From NCBI RefSeq assembly GCF_029319185.1, contig NZ_CP119754.1, positions 496,001 to 560,000 on the forward strand: 64,000 bases of DNA, in the 5' to 3' direction. Made by a program: the position numbers and the translations under genes. This document shows positions 7,499 to 18,129 of the stretch, in pieces. The notes under the pieces are model-generated. The model ran no database searches. It had not been told where the DNA came from and saw nothing but the letters and a program-made list of their open reading frames with translations. The stretch's first letter is position 1; each line of letters begins with the position of its first letter. Origin of the DNA: Superficieibacter sp. HKU1. GTDB lineage: Bacteria > Pseudomonadota > Gammaproteobacteria > Enterobacterales > Enterobacteriaceae.

Positions 7499-8683
7499 GT
7501 GTCTAAAGAAAAATTTGAACGTACAAAACCGCACGTCAACGTCGGTACTATCGGCCACGTTGACCATGGTAAAACTACTCTGACCGCTGCAATCACTACC
7601 GTACTGGCGAAAACCTACGGCGGTGCTGCTCGCGCATTCGACCAGATCGATAACGCACCGGAAGAAAAAGCTCGTGGTATCACCATCAACACTTCTCACG
7701 TTGAATATGACACCCCGACTCGCCACTACGCGCACGTAGACTGCCCGGGCCACGCCGACTATGTTAAAAACATGATCACCGGTGCTGCGCAGATGGACGG
7801 CGCGATCCTGGTTGTTGCTGCGACTGACGGCCCGATGCCGCAGACCCGTGAGCACATCCTGCTGGGTCGTCAGGTAGGCGTTCCGTACATCATCGTGTTC
7901 CTGAACAAATGCGACATGGTTGATGACGAAGAGCTGCTGGAACTGGTAGAAATGGAAGTTCGTGAACTTCTGTCCCAGTACGACTTCCCGGGCGACGACA
8001 CGCCGATCGTTCGTGGTTCTGCTCTGAAAGCGCTGGAAGGCGAAGCAGAGTGGGAAGAAAAAATCATCGAACTGGCTGGCTACCTGGATTCTTACATCCC
8101 GGAACCAGAGCGTGCGATTGACAAGCCGTTCCTGCTGCCGATCGAAGACGTATTCTCCATCTCCGGCCGTGGTACCGTTGTTACCGGTCGTGTAGAGCGC
8201 GGTATCATCAAAGTGGGTGAAGAAGTTGAAATCGTGGGTATCAAAGATACTGCGAAATCCACCTGTACCGGCGTTGAAATGTTCCGCAAACTGCTGGACG
8301 AAGGTCGTGCAGGCGAGAACTGTGGTGTTCTGCTGCGTGGTATCAAGCGTGAAGAAATCCAGCGTGGCCAGGTTCTGGCTAAGCCGGGTTCAATCAAGCC
8401 GCACACCAAGTTCGAATCAGAAGTGTACATCCTGTCCAAAGATGAAGGCGGCCGTCATACTCCGTTCTTCAAAGGCTACCGTCCGCAGTTCTACTTCCGT
8501 ACAACTGACGTGACTGGCACCATCGAACTGCCGGAAGGCGTAGAGATGGTAATGCCGGGCGACAACATCAAAATGGTTGTTACCCTGATCCACCCGATCG
8601 CGATGGACGACGGTCTGCGTTTCGCAATCCGTGAAGGCGGCCGTACCGTTGGCGCGGGCGTTGTTGCTAAAGTTCTGGGCTAA
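7499..8683 (+). CDS. tufA: Elongation factor Tu (tufA copy)
   Basis: A GTPase that carries aminoacyl-tRNA to the ribosome. It has 394 aa and starts with GTG at 7499, as in other tufA genes, behind AGTAAGGA. Visible motifs are GHVDHGKTTLTAA, DCPGHADYV and NKCD. It is the last gene of the str operon, so this is tufA; tufB would lie near a tRNA cluster elsewhere. Upstream is a short CCCCCTCAATGAGGGGG hairpin (about 7460-7476). Confidence 0.98.
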   Translation: MSKEKFERTKPHVNVGTIGHVDHGKTTLTAAITTVLAKTYGGAARAFDQIDNAPEEKARGITINTSHVEYDTPTRHYAHVDCPGHADYVKNMITGAAQMDGAILVVAATDGPMPQTREHILLGRQVGVPYIIVFLNKCDMVDDEELLELVEMEVRELLSQYDFPGDDTPIVRGSALKALEGEAEWEEKIIELAGYLDSYIPEPERAIDKPFLLPIEDVFSISGRGTVVTGRVERGIIKVGEEVEIVGIKDTAKSTCTGVEMFRKLLDEGRAGENCGVLLRGIKREEIQRGQVLAKPGSIKPHTKFESEVYILSKDEGGRHTPFFKGYRPQFYFRTTDVTGTIELPEGVEMVMPGDNIKMVVTLIHPIAMDDGLRFAIREGGRTVGAGVVAKVLG

Positions 8684-8703
8684 TATTTAGCTTTGAATAA
8701 AAA

Positions 8704-8733
8704 AAAGGACGCCTCGGCGTCCTTTTTGTTTTT
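8704..8733 (+). terminator. str operon terminator
   Basis: AAAGGACGCC-TC-GGCGTCCTTT stem followed by a T-rich tract, 20 bases after the tufA stop. Confidence 0.92.
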
Positions 8734-8801
8734 TATTTTGCATGTCATAAATAGTTTCAACTCTGTGCACTCGTGCATTCTCTCTTGTTATTATAGCTAT
8801 T

Positions 8802-8823
8802 GTAATCATAACTATTCTCATTT
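8802..8823 (+). promoter_or_regulatory. Candidate Fur box upstream of bfd
   Basis: The minus strand here reads AATGAGAATAGTTATGATTA, an imperfect match to the Fur consensus GATAATGATAATCATTATC, about 35-55 bases before the bfd start. bfd is known to be iron-repressed through Fur in E. coli, which agrees. The region has no long coding frame. Confidence 0.5.
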
Positions 8824-8855
8824 ACACTTTGCGCATAAATTGAACGGGAGTGATC

Positions 8856-9050
8856 ATGTACGTTTGTTTGTGTAATGGTGTCAGTGATAAAAAAATCCGC
8901 CAGGCGGTACGTCAGTTTCACCCCCAGTCCTTTCAACAGCTACGTAAATTTATTCCGGTAGGGAATCAGTGTGGGAAATGCATCCGCGCAGCGCGAGAAA
9001 TAATGCAGGATGAATTGACCCAGATCCCGGAATACAAAGAGATTGCCTGA
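8856..9050 (+). CDS. bfd: Bacterioferritin-associated ferredoxin
   Basis: A 64-residue [2Fe-2S] protein that binds bacterioferritin and passes electrons to reduce and release stored iron. The four cluster ligands are Cys4, Cys6, Cys39 and Cys42 (VCLCNG and QCGKC). I use the ATG at 8856 (MYVCLCNG); a GTG at 8850 would add two residues. It precedes bfr by 72 bases. Confidence 0.96.
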   Translation: MYVCLCNGVSDKKIRQAVRQFHPQSFQQLRKFIPVGNQCGKCIRAAREIMQDELTQIPEYKEIA

Positions 9051-9122
9051 AGCCCAAACTTTTTTTTGACATCCCGGTAGCCCCATCTACGCTTCAATAA
9101 GTGGAAGCGGAGGGACTATATA

Positions 9123-9602
9123 ATGAAAGGTGATGTTAGAATCATAAGTTATCTCAATAAATTATTGGGAAATGAGCTTGTCGCAATCAATCAGTACTTT
9201 CTCCATGCGAGAATGTTTAAAAACTGGGGCCTGATGCGCCTCAATGATGTTGAGTACCATGAATCCATTGATGAAATGAAGCACGCCGATAAGTATATCG
9301 AGCGTATTTTGTTTCTCGAGGGTATCCCCAATCTTCAGGATCTCGGCAAGTTAGGGATTGGTGAAGATGTCGAAGAAATGCTGCAATCGGATTTACGTCT
9401 CGAGCTTGAAGGCGCACAGGATCTGCGTGAAGCGATCGCGTATGCCGATAGCGTTCATGATTACGTAAGCCGCGACATGATGATCGAAATCCTTGCCGAT
9501 GAAGAAGGGCACATTGACTGGCTGGAAACCGAGCTGGATCTGATCGGCAAAATCGGTTTGCAGAACTACATTCAATCGCAAATCAGAGTCGAAGCAAAAT
9601 AG
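9123..9602 (+). CDS. bfr: Bacterioferritin
   Basis: A haem-containing 24-mer ferritin that oxidises and stores iron. The ferroxidase ligands Glu18, Glu51, His54, Glu94, Glu127 and His130 are present. So is Met52, which coordinates haem between subunits (ESIDEMKHAD). At 159 aa it is one longer than E. coli Bfr. Its 3' end overlaps the convergent hopD by 20 bases. Confidence 0.97.
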   Translation: MKGDVRIISYLNKLLGNELVAINQYFLHARMFKNWGLMRLNDVEYHESIDEMKHADKYIERILFLEGIPNLQDLGKLGIGEDVEEMLQSDLRLELEGAQDLREAIAYADSVHDYVSRDMMIEILADEEGHIDWLETELDLIGKIGLQNYIQSQIRVEAK

Positions 9603-10068
9603 TCGGCAGATAAAACGTCTGCCAGCCGGCGATTAAACCCGCTGCGGCCATATAAGGGCCGAAGGGCAGCGGGTTTTTTATTGCCTGCCATTTACCGGAG
9701 CGCAGACCGTAGACGACAAGAAACGTGCAGGCCATAAGGGAAGAAAGTAAAACCAGATAAGATAAGTTTTGCCAGCCGTGCCATGCCCCTAACGCCGCAA
9801 GAAACTTTACGTCACCATAGCCCAGCCCCTCCCGCCGTCGTACAGCGCAGTAGCCCCAGTAAATAAGCGCGAATCCTGCATAGCCTGCGATTGCTCCCCA
9901 GACGGCATTGGCTAATTCTTGTGGTTGGCAGAGTAAATGCCACAGTAGCCCACACCATAACAGAGGGCAGGTGAGGGCATCAGGAAGCAGTCCCTGGCGT
10001 ATATCGACGATAGCCAAAGCAAACGACAGTGCGATGTAGACGATGATAAACCCAATAGTACATGCCAT
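9583..10068 (-). CDS. hopD: HopD, short type IV prepilin peptidase-like protein
   Basis: A 161-residue membrane protein matching the catalytic (A24 aspartyl protease) part of prepilin leader peptidases. The two active-site aspartates are Asp22 (IVDIRQGLLPD) and Asp86 (GLGYGDVK). The N-terminal CxxC zinc/methyltransferase segment of full-length enzymes (220-290 aa) is missing. In E. coli the corresponding gene closes a gsp type II secretion cluster; here no gsp gene is nearby, so it is an orphan. It could still cleave prepilins encoded elsewhere, or be a remnant. Confidence 0.85.
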   Translation of the reverse strand: MACTIGFIIVYIALSFALAIVDIRQGLLPDALTCPLLWCGLLWHLLCQPQELANAVWGAIAGYAGFALIYWGYCAVRRREGLGYGDVKFLAALGAWHGWQNLSYLVLLSSLMACTFLVVYGLRSGKWQAIKNPLPFGPYMAAAGLIAGWQTFYLPTILLRL

Positions 10069-10251
10069 CCGTTGCAGCCTTTGTTCCCTGACGTGACGTC
10101 AGTCTCAGGGATAAGAAATCAGTTCACCACCCAGAAAATAGATAATTGCGTGGCGTCTTCAGAACAACCTACGATGCCGGATGCAATTGCATCAATAGTT
10201 GCGACGTTGCGCCTGAAAACATAATTAATCTGCTTGTTTTCTAAACATCAC

Positions 10252-10279
10252 TTGCGTCGACACCAGATTTACGTATAAT
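10252..10279 (+). promoter_or_regulatory. S10 operon promoter
   Basis: TTGCGT (10252-10257), a 16-base spacer and TATAAT (10274-10279), followed by a G+C-rich GCGCGGGC discriminator typical of growth-rate-controlled promoters. Confidence 0.88.
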
Positions 10280-10287
10280 GCGCGGGC

Positions 10288-10453
10288 TTGTCGTAATTGA
10301 CGGCTGGTTCGATATGAACCCCGGTAACGCATTTTGTTGCCAACAATGCTCCCAATTGGGGAGCTACGTAAGAACGATTACACTCCCCCATCAATCGTAA
10401 TGGGTGTGAGGAGTAATTATTTTCGTCTATAAATAACTGGAGCTTCTGGTCTC
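10288..10453 (+). promoter_or_regulatory. S10 leader with L4 autoregulation hairpin
   Basis: A leader of about 165 bases. The segment 10381-10425 forms CTCCCCCAT-CAATCGT-ATGGGTGTGAGGAG, followed by a T-rich TTATTTTCG. This matches the E. coli hairpin at which ribosomal protein L4 with NusA causes transcription to stop, and through which L4 also inhibits translation of the operon. Confidence 0.82.
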
Positions 10454-10765
10454 ATGCAGAACCAAAGAATCCGTATCCGCCTTAAAGCGTTTGATCATCG
10501 TCTGATCGATCAATCAACCGCGGAAATCGTCGAGACTGCCAAGCGCACTGGTGCGCAGGTTCGTGGTCCGATCCCGCTGCCGACCCGCAAAGAGCGTTTC
10601 ACCGTTCTGATCTCCCCGCACGTTAACAAAGACGCGCGCGATCAGTACGAGATCCGCACTCACAAGCGTCTGGTTGACATCGTTGAGCCAACTGAAAAAA
10701 CCGTTGATGCTCTGATGCGTCTGGATCTGGCTGCCGGTGTTGACGTGCAGATCAGCCTGGGTTAA
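10454..10765 (+). CDS. rpsJ: Ribosomal protein S10 (NusE)
   Basis: A 30S head protein. As NusE it also pairs with NusB on boxA RNA for rRNA antitermination and with NusG to link transcription and translation. It is 103 aa, beginning [20 protein letters not shown], preceded by CTGGAG. It is first in the eleven-gene S10 operon. Confidence 0.98.
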
Positions 10766-10797
10766 TCAGGTCATCAAGCGATTGAGAGGTTGATACA

Positions 10798-11427
10798 ATG
10801 ATTGGTTTAGTCGGTAAAAAAGTGGGCATGACCCGCATCTTCACTGAAGATGGCGTCTCTATCCCAGTAACCGTTATCGAAGTTGAAGCAAACCGCGTTA
10901 CTCAGATCAAAGATCTGGCTAACGATGGCTATCGCGCTGTTCAGGTTACCACTGGTGCTAAAAAAGCTAACCGTGTAACCAAGCCGGAAGCTGGCCACTT
11001 TGCTAAAGCTGGCGTTGAAGCTGGCCGCGGCCTGTGGGAATTCCGTCTGGCAGATGGTGAAGAATACACCGTTGGTCAGAACATTAGCGTTGAACTGTTT
11101 GCTGACGTTAAAAAAGTTGACGTAACCGGTACCTCTAAAGGTAAAGGTTTCGCAGGTACCGTTAAGCGCTGGAACTTCCGTACCCAGGACGCGACTCACG
11201 GTAACTCCTTGTCTCACCGCGTTCCGGGTTCTATCGGTCAGAACCAGACTCCGGGCAAAGTGTTCAAAGGCAAGAAAATGGCAGGTCAGCTGGGTAACGA
11301 ACGTGTAACCGTTCAGAGCCTGGACGTAGTACGTGTTGACGCTGAGCGCAACCTGCTGCTGGTTAAAGGTGGTGTTCCGGGTGCAACCGGTTGCGACCTG
11401 ATCGTTAAACCAGCTGTGAAGGCGTAA
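10798..11427 (+). CDS. rplC: Ribosomal protein L3
   Basis: An early-assembly 50S protein whose long loop reaches the peptidyl transferase centre. It is 209 aa. The loop bearing the Gln methylated by PrmB in E. coli is visible (GSIGQNQTPGKVFKGKKMAG). It lies 32 bases after rpsJ, behind GAGAGG. Confidence 0.98.
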   Translation: MIGLVGKKVGMTRIFTEDGVSIPVTVIEVEANRVTQIKDLANDGYRAVQVTTGAKKANRVTKPEAGHFAKAGVEAGRGLWEFRLADGEEYTVGQNISVELFADVKKVDVTGTSKGKGFAGTVKRWNFRTQDATHGNSLSHRVPGSIGQNQTPGKVFKGKKMAGQLGNERVTVQSLDVVRVDAERNLLLVKGGVPGATGCDLIVKPAVKA

Positions 11428-11437
11428 GGGGATAGCA

Positions 11438-12043
11438 ATGGAATTAGTATTGAAAGACGCGCAGAGCGCGCTGACTGTTTCCGAAACTACCTTCGGTCGT
11501 GATTTCAACGAAGCGCTGGTTCACCAGGTTGTTGTTGCTTATGCAGCTGGTGCTCGTCAGGGTACTCGTGCTCAGAAGACTCGTGCTGAAGTAACCGGTT
11601 CCGGCAAAAAGCCGTGGCGTCAGAAAGGCACCGGCCGTGCGCGTTCAGGTTCTATCAAGAGCCCGATCTGGCGTTCAGGTGGCGTGACCTTCGCTGCGCG
11701 TCCGCAGGACCACAGTCAAAAAGTTAACAAAAAGATGTACCGCGGCGCGCTGAAAAGCATTCTGTCCGAACTGGTACGTCAGGATCGTCTGATCGTTGTC
11801 GAGACGTTCTCTGTTGAAGCACCGAAAACCAAGCTGCTGGCACAGAAACTGAAAGACATGGCTCTGGAAGATGTGCTGATCATCACCGGTGAGCTGGACG
11901 AGAACCTGTTCCTGGCTGCGCGCAACCTGCACAAGGTTGACGTACGCGATGCAACTGGTATCGACCCGGTTAGCCTGATCGCCTTCGACAAAGTCGTAAT
12001 GACTGCTGATGCTGTTAAGCAAGTTGAGGAGATGCTGGCATGA
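11438..12043 (+). CDS. rplD: Ribosomal protein L4
   Basis: A 50S protein lining the exit tunnel (macrolide constriction loop, about residues 55-75, [18 protein letters not shown]) and the autogenous regulator of the S10 operon through the leader hairpin. It is 201 aa. Its stop overlaps the rplW start by four bases (ATGA). Confidence 0.98.
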
Positions 12044-12342
12044 TTCGTGAAGAACGTTTGCTGAAGGTGCTTCGTGCACCGCACGTTTCTGAAAAAGCGT
12101 CTACTGCGATGGAAAAAACCAATACCATCGTTCTCAAAGTTGCTAAAGACGCGACCAAAGCAGAGATCAAAGCTGCTGTGCAGAAACTGTTTGAAGTCGA
12201 AGTCGAAGTCGTTAACACCCTGGTAGTTAAAGGGAAAGTTAAACGTCACGGACAGCGTATCGGTCGTCGTAGCGACTGGAAAAAAGCTTACGTCACCCTG
12301 AAAGAAGGCCAGAATCTGGACTTCGTTGGCGGCGCTGAGTAA
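12040..12342 (+). CDS. rplW: Ribosomal protein L23
   Basis: A 50S protein at the tunnel exit, the docking site for trigger factor and SRP. It is 100 aa, beginning [20 protein letters not shown]. It is translationally coupled to rplD through a 4-base overlap. Confidence 0.98.
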
Positions 12343-12359
12343 GTCGGAGGAGTAATACA

Positions 12360-13181
12360 ATGGCAGTTGTTAAGTGTAAACCGACATCTCCGGGTCGTCG
12401 CCACGTCGTTAAAGTGGTCAACCCAGAGCTGCACAAGGGCAAACCTTTTGCTCCGCTGGTTGAAAAAAACAGCAAATCCGGTGGTCGTAACAACAATGGC
12501 CGTATCACCACTCGTCACATCGGTGGTGGCCATAAGCAGGCTTATCGTCTGGTTGACTTCAAACGCAACAAAGATGGTATCCCGGCTGTTGTTGAGCGTC
12601 TTGAGTACGATCCGAACCGTTCCGCGAATATCGCGCTGGTTCTGTACAAAGATGGCGAACGCCGTTACATCCTGGCCCCTAAAGGCCTGAAAGCTGGCGA
12701 CCAGATTCAGTCTGGCGTTGATGCTGCAATCAAAGCAGGTAACACCCTGCCGATGCGCAATATCCCGGTTGGTTCTACCGTTCATAACGTAGAAATGAAA
12801 CCAGGTAAAGGCGGTCAGCTGGCGCGTTCCGCTGGTACTTACGTTCAGATCGTTGCTCGCGATGGTGCTTATGTCACCCTGCGTCTGCGTTCTGGTGAAA
12901 TGCGTAAAGTCGAAGCTGAATGCCGTGCAACTCTGGGCGAAGTTGGCAATGCTGAGCATATGCTGCGCGTTCTGGGTAAAGCAGGTGCTGCTCGCTGGCG
13001 TGGTGTTCGTCCTACCGTTCGCGGTACTGCGATGAACCCAGTCGACCACCCACATGGTGGTGGTGAAGGTCGTAACTTTGGTAAGCACCCGGTAACTCCG
13101 TGGGGCGTTCAGACCAAAGGTAAGAAGACCCGCAGCAACAAGCGTACTGATAAATTCATCGTACGTCGCCGTAGCAAATAA
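12360..13181 (+). CDS. rplB: Ribosomal protein L2
   Basis: One of the most conserved 50S proteins, needed for subunit joining and peptidyl transferase assembly. It is 273 aa. The conserved His-rich loop near the C terminus (NPVDHPHGGGEGR, about 224-236) is intact. Preceded by CGGAGGAG. Confidence 0.98.
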   Translation: MAVVKCKPTSPGRRHVVKVVNPELHKGKPFAPLVEKNSKSGGRNNNGRITTRHIGGGHKQAYRLVDFKRNKDGIPAVVERLEYDPNRSANIALVLYKDGERRYILAPKGLKAGDQIQSGVDAAIKAGNTLPMRNIPVGSTVHNVEMKPGKGGQLARSAGTYVQIVARDGAYVTLRLRSGEMRKVEAECRATLGEVGNAEHMLRVLGKAGAARWRGVRPTVRGTAMNPVDHPHGGGEGRNFGKHPVTPWGVQTKGKKTRSNKRTDKFIVRRRSK

Positions 13182-13197
13182 TTTTAGAGGATAAGCC

Positions 13198-13476
13198 ATG
13201 CCACGTTCTCTCAAGAAAGGTCCTTTTATTGACCTGCACTTGCTGAAGAAGGTAGAGAAAGCGGTGGAAAGCGGAGACAAGAAGCCCCTGCGCACTTGGT
13301 CCCGTCGTTCAACGATCTTTCCTAACATGATCGGTTTGACCATCGCTGTCCATAATGGTCGTCAGCACGTTCCGGTATTTGTTTCCGACGAAATGGTCGG
13401 TCACAAACTGGGTGAATTTGCACCGACCCGTACTTATCGCGGTCACGCGGCTGATAAAAAAGCCAAGAAGAAATAA
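13198..13476 (+). CDS. rpsS: Ribosomal protein S19
   Basis: A 30S head protein that contacts the A-site finger and forms a complex with S13. It is 92 aa, [20 protein letters not shown], with the usual Lys-rich C terminus. Confidence 0.98.
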
Positions 13477-13489
13477 GTAGGAGGAAGAG

Positions 13490-14541
<1,052 letters not shown>

Positions 14542-14553
14542 GGAGCGTCGCTG

Positions 14554-14964
14554 ATGTTACAACCAAAGCGTACAAAATTCCGTAAGATGCACAAAGGCCG
14601 CAACCGTGGTCTGGCTGCGGGCGCGGATGTTAGCTTCGGCACTTACGGTCTCAAAGCTGTTGGCCGTGGTCGTCTGACTGCCCGTCAGATCGAAGCAGCA
14701 CGTCGTGCTATGACCCGTGCAGTTAAGCGTCAAGGTAAGATCTGGATCCGTGTATTCCCGGACAAACCGATCACTGAAAAGCCGCTGGCAGTGCGTATGG
14801 GTAAAGGTAAAGGTAACGTGGAGTATTGGGTTGCCTTGATTCAGCCGGGGAAAGTCCTTTATGAAATGGACGGCGTACCGGAAGAGCTGGCCCGTGAAGC
14901 ATTCAAGCTGGCAGCAGCGAAACTGCCGATTAAAACCACCTTTGTAACTAAGACGGTGATGTAA
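14554..14964 (+). CDS. rplP: Ribosomal protein L16
   Basis: A 50S protein near the A-site tRNA elbow, required late in assembly. It is 136 aa. The stretch carrying the Arg hydroxylated by RoxA in E. coli (near residue 81, [15 protein letters not shown]) is present. Its stop overlaps the rpmC start. Confidence 0.98.
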
Positions 14965-15155
14965 TGAAAGCAAAAGAGCTGCGTGAGAAGAGCGTTGAAG
15001 AGCTGAACACCGAACTGCTGAATTTACTGCGCGAGCAGTTTAACCTGCGCATGCAGGCAGCAAGTGGCCAGCTGCAACAGTCTCACCTGTTGAAGCAAGT
15101 GCGTCGTGATGTCGCACGCGTTAAGACTTTACTGACTGAGAAGGCGGGTGCGTAA
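14964..15155 (+). CDS. rpmC: Ribosomal protein L29
   Basis: A small helical 50S protein beside L23 at the tunnel exit. It is 63 aa, [20 protein letters not shown]. One-base overlaps on both sides (TAATG) couple it to rplP and rpsQ. Confidence 0.98.
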
Positions 15156-15409
15156 TGACCGATAAAATCCGTACTCTGCAAGGTCGCGTTGTTAGCGACA
15201 AAATGGAGAAATCCATTGTTGTTGCTATCGAACGTTTTGTGAAACACCCGATCTACGGTAAATTCATCAAGCGTACGACCAAACTGCACGTACACGACGA
15301 GAACAACGAATGCGGTATCGGCGACAAGGTTGAAATCCGTGAATGCCGTCCGCTGTCCAAGACTAAGTCCTGGACGCTGGTTCGCGTTGTAGAGAAAGCG
15401 GTTCTGTAA
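15155..15409 (+). CDS. rpsQ: Ribosomal protein S17
   Basis: An OB-fold primary 16S-binding protein of the 30S body. It is 84 aa, [20 protein letters not shown]. It is the last gene of the S10 operon, followed by a hairpin and the spc promoter. Confidence 0.98.
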   Translation: MTDKIRTLQGRVVSDKMEKSIVVAIERFVKHPIYGKFIKRTTKLHVHDENNECGIGDKVEIRECRPLSKTKSWTLVRVVEKAVL

Positions 15410-15430
15410 TACAGTACCGTTCTCAATACA

Positions 15431-15465
15431 AATAAACGGCTCAGCAATGAGCCGTTTATTTTTTC
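15431..15465 (+). terminator. S10 operon terminator
   Basis: AATAAACGGCTCA-GCAA-TGAGCCGTTTATT perfect stem followed by a T tract. It is probably partial, since the spc genes follow closely. Confidence 0.88.
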
Positions 15466-15494
15466 TACCCATATTCGATAACCGGTGTTATAAT
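15466..15494 (+). promoter_or_regulatory. spc operon promoter
   Basis: TATAAT at 15489-15494 followed by a GC-rich GCCGCGCCC discriminator, in the position of the known spc promoter. The -35 hexamer is poorly conserved (near TACCCA). Confidence 0.75.
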
Positions 15495-15576
15495 GCCGCG
15501 CCCTCGATATATGGGGCTTTTTAATGGCTCTGATTTTGGAGTCTCAGGTAGTAGTTGACATTAGCGGAGCACTAAA

Positions 15577-16273
<697 letters not shown>

Positions 16274-16287
16274 TTTGGAGTAGTACG

Positions 16288-16827
16288 ATGGCGAAACTGC
16301 ATGATTACTACAAAGACGAAGTAGTTAACAAACTCATGACTGAGTTTAACTACAATTCTGTCATGCAAGTCCCTCGGGTCGAGAAGATCACCCTGAACAT
16401 GGGTGTTGGTGAAGCGATCGCTGACAAGAAACTGCTGGATAACGCAGCAGCTGACCTGGCAGCAATCTCCGGTCAAAAGCCGTTGATCACCAAAGCACGC
16501 AAATCAGTTGCAGGCTTCAAAATCCGTCAGGGCTATCCGATCGGCTGTAAAGTAACTCTGCGTGGCGAACGCATGTGGGAGTTCTTTGAGCGCCTGATCA
16601 CTATTGCTGTACCGCGTATCCGTGACTTCCGTGGCTTGTCCGCTAAGTCATTCGACGGTCGTGGCAATTACAGCATGGGTGTCCGTGAGCAGATCATCTT
16701 CCCAGAAATCGACTATGACAAAGTCGACCGCGTACGTGGTATGGATATTACTATCACCACTACTGCGCAATCTGACGAAGAAGGCCGTGCTCTGCTGGCT
16801 GCCTTTGACTTCCCGTTCCGCAAGTAA
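16288..16827 (+). CDS. rplE: Ribosomal protein L5
   Basis: A 5S rRNA-binding protein of the central protuberance. It is 179 aa, with the conserved RGLSAKSFDGRGNYSMG region. The start of this gene is the expected S8 repressor target in spc mRNA (family knowledge; not folded here). Confidence 0.98.
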   Translation: MAKLHDYYKDEVVNKLMTEFNYNSVMQVPRVEKITLNMGVGEAIADKKLLDNAAADLAAISGQKPLITKARKSVAGFKIRQGYPIGCKVTLRGERMWEFFERLITIAVPRIRDFRGLSAKSFDGRGNYSMGVREQIIFPEIDYDKVDRVRGMDITITTTAQSDEEGRALLAAFDFPFRK

Positions 16828-16842
16828 ACCAGGGTTACGTTC

Positions 16843-17148
16843 ATGGCAAAGCAATCAATGAAAGCACGCGAAGTAAAGCGCGTGGCTTTAGCTGAAAAAT
16901 TCTTCGCTAAACGCGCTGAACTCAAAGCAATCATCTCTGATGTGAACGCTTCCGACGAAGATCGTTGGGACGCTGTTCTCAAGCTGCAGACTCTGCCGCG
17001 TGATTCCAGCCCGTCTCGTCAGCGTAACCGCTGCCGTCAAACTGGTCGTCCGCACGCTTTCCTGCGGAAGTTCGGGTTGAGCCGTATTAAGGTCCGTGAA
17101 GCCGCTATGCGCGGTGAAATCCCGGGTCTGAAAAAGGCTAGCTGGTAA
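16843..17148 (+). CDS. rpsN: Ribosomal protein S14
   Basis: A 30S head protein. At 101 aa it is the long form lacking the CxxC zinc pairs (C-minus type), ending RGEIPGLKKASW. It therefore does not need zinc, unlike the C-plus L36 later in the same operon. Confidence 0.98.
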   Translation: MAKQSMKAREVKRVALAEKFFAKRAELKAIISDVNASDEDRWDAVLKLQTLPRDSSPSRQRNRCRQTGRPHAFLRKFGLSRIKVREAAMRGEIPGLKKASW

Positions 17149-17181
17149 TTGTCACCAATTGAATCACGGGAGTAAAGACAG

Positions 17182-17574
17182 ATGAGCATGCAAGATCCGA
17201 TCGCGGATATGCTGACCCGTATCCGTAACGGTCAGGCCGCGAATAAAGCTGCGGTCACCATGCCTTCCTCCAAGCTGAAAGTGGCAATTGCCAACGTGCT
17301 GAAGGAAGAAGGCTTTATTGAAGAATTTAAAGTTGAAGGCGACACCAAGCCGGAACTGGAACTGACTCTTAAGTATTTCCAGGGTAAAGCTGTTGTAGAA
17401 AGCATTCAGCGTATCAGTCGCCCAGGTCTGCGCATCTACAAACGTAAAGATGAGCTGCCGAAAGTTATGGCGGGTCTGGGTATCGCAGTTGTTTCTACCT
17501 CTAAAGGTGTTATGACTGATCGTGCAGCGCGCCAGGCTGGTCTTGGTGGCGAAATTATCTGCTACGTAGCCTAA
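17182..17574 (+). CDS. rpsH: Ribosomal protein S8
   Basis: A primary 16S-binding protein and translational repressor of the spc operon. It is 130 aa, MSMQDPIADMLTRIRNGQAA, with the conserved C-terminal STSKGVMTDRAAR segment. Confidence 0.98.
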   Translation: MSMQDPIADMLTRIRNGQAANKAAVTMPSSKLKVAIANVLKEEGFIEEFKVEGDTKPELELTLKYFQGKAVVESIQRISRPGLRIYKRKDELPKVMAGLGIAVVSTSKGVMTDRAARQAGLGGEIICYVA

Positions 17575-17586
17575 TCGGAGGAAAAA

Positions 17587-18120
17587 ATGTCTCGTGTTGC
17601 TAAAGCACCGGTCGTTATTCCTGCCGGCGTTGACGTAAAAATCAACGGTCAGGTTATTACGATCAAAGGTAAAAACGGCGAGCTGACTCGTACTCTCAAC
17701 GATGCTGTTGAAGTTAAAAATGCAGATAATGCACTGTCTTTCGGTCCGCGTGATGGTTACGTAGACGGTTGGGCACAGGCTGGTACCGCGCGTGCCCTGC
17801 TGAACTCAATGGTTATCGGTGTTACCGAAGGCTTCACTAAGAAGCTGCAGCTGGTTGGTGTAGGTTATCGTGCAGCGGTCAAAGGGGATGTAGTAAACCT
17901 GGCTTTAGGTTTCTCTCATCCTGTTGAGCACAAGCTGCCGGCCGGTATCACTGCAGAATGTCCGACTCAAACTGAAATCGTGCTGAAAGGCGCTGATAAG
18001 CAGGTGATCGGCCAGGTTGCAGCAGATCTGCGCGCCTACCGTCGTCCTGAGCCTTATAAAGGCAAGGGTGTTCGTTACGCCGACGAAGTCGTGCGTACCA
18101 AAGAGGCTAAGAAGAAGTAA
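17587..18120 (+). CDS. rplF: Ribosomal protein L6
   Basis: A 50S protein near the factor-binding site and sarcin-ricin loop. It has 177 aa, two repeated domains, and the conserved RRPEPYKGKGVRY motif near the C terminus. Confidence 0.98.
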   Translation: MSRVAKAPVVIPAGVDVKINGQVITIKGKNGELTRTLNDAVEVKNADNALSFGPRDGYVDGWAQAGTARALLNSMVIGVTEGFTKKLQLVGVGYRAAVKGDVVNLALGFSHPVEHKLPAGITAECPTQTEIVLKGADKQVIGQVAADLRAYRRPEPYKGKGVRYADEVVRTKEAKKK

Positions 18121-18129
18121 GGTAACACT

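Larger units (their letters stand above)
10069..10453. other. hopD-rpsJ intergenic region
   Basis: 385 bases with no supported gene. The left part (to about 10250) would hold any hopD promoter on the minus strand, plus a partial REP-like GATGCCGGATGC. The right part holds the S10 promoter and the long S10 leader, listed separately. Confidence 0.7.

Noticed and set aside
10170..10195. Partial REP-like GATGCCGGATGC upstream of the S10 promoter
   Set aside because: Only half of one REP arm is present and no inverted partner is seen, so I do not call a REP element.
12288..13343. 351-codon minus-strand open frame through rplB and rpsS
   Set aside because: Same codon-bias shadow effect over L2 and S19, with no start context or domain.
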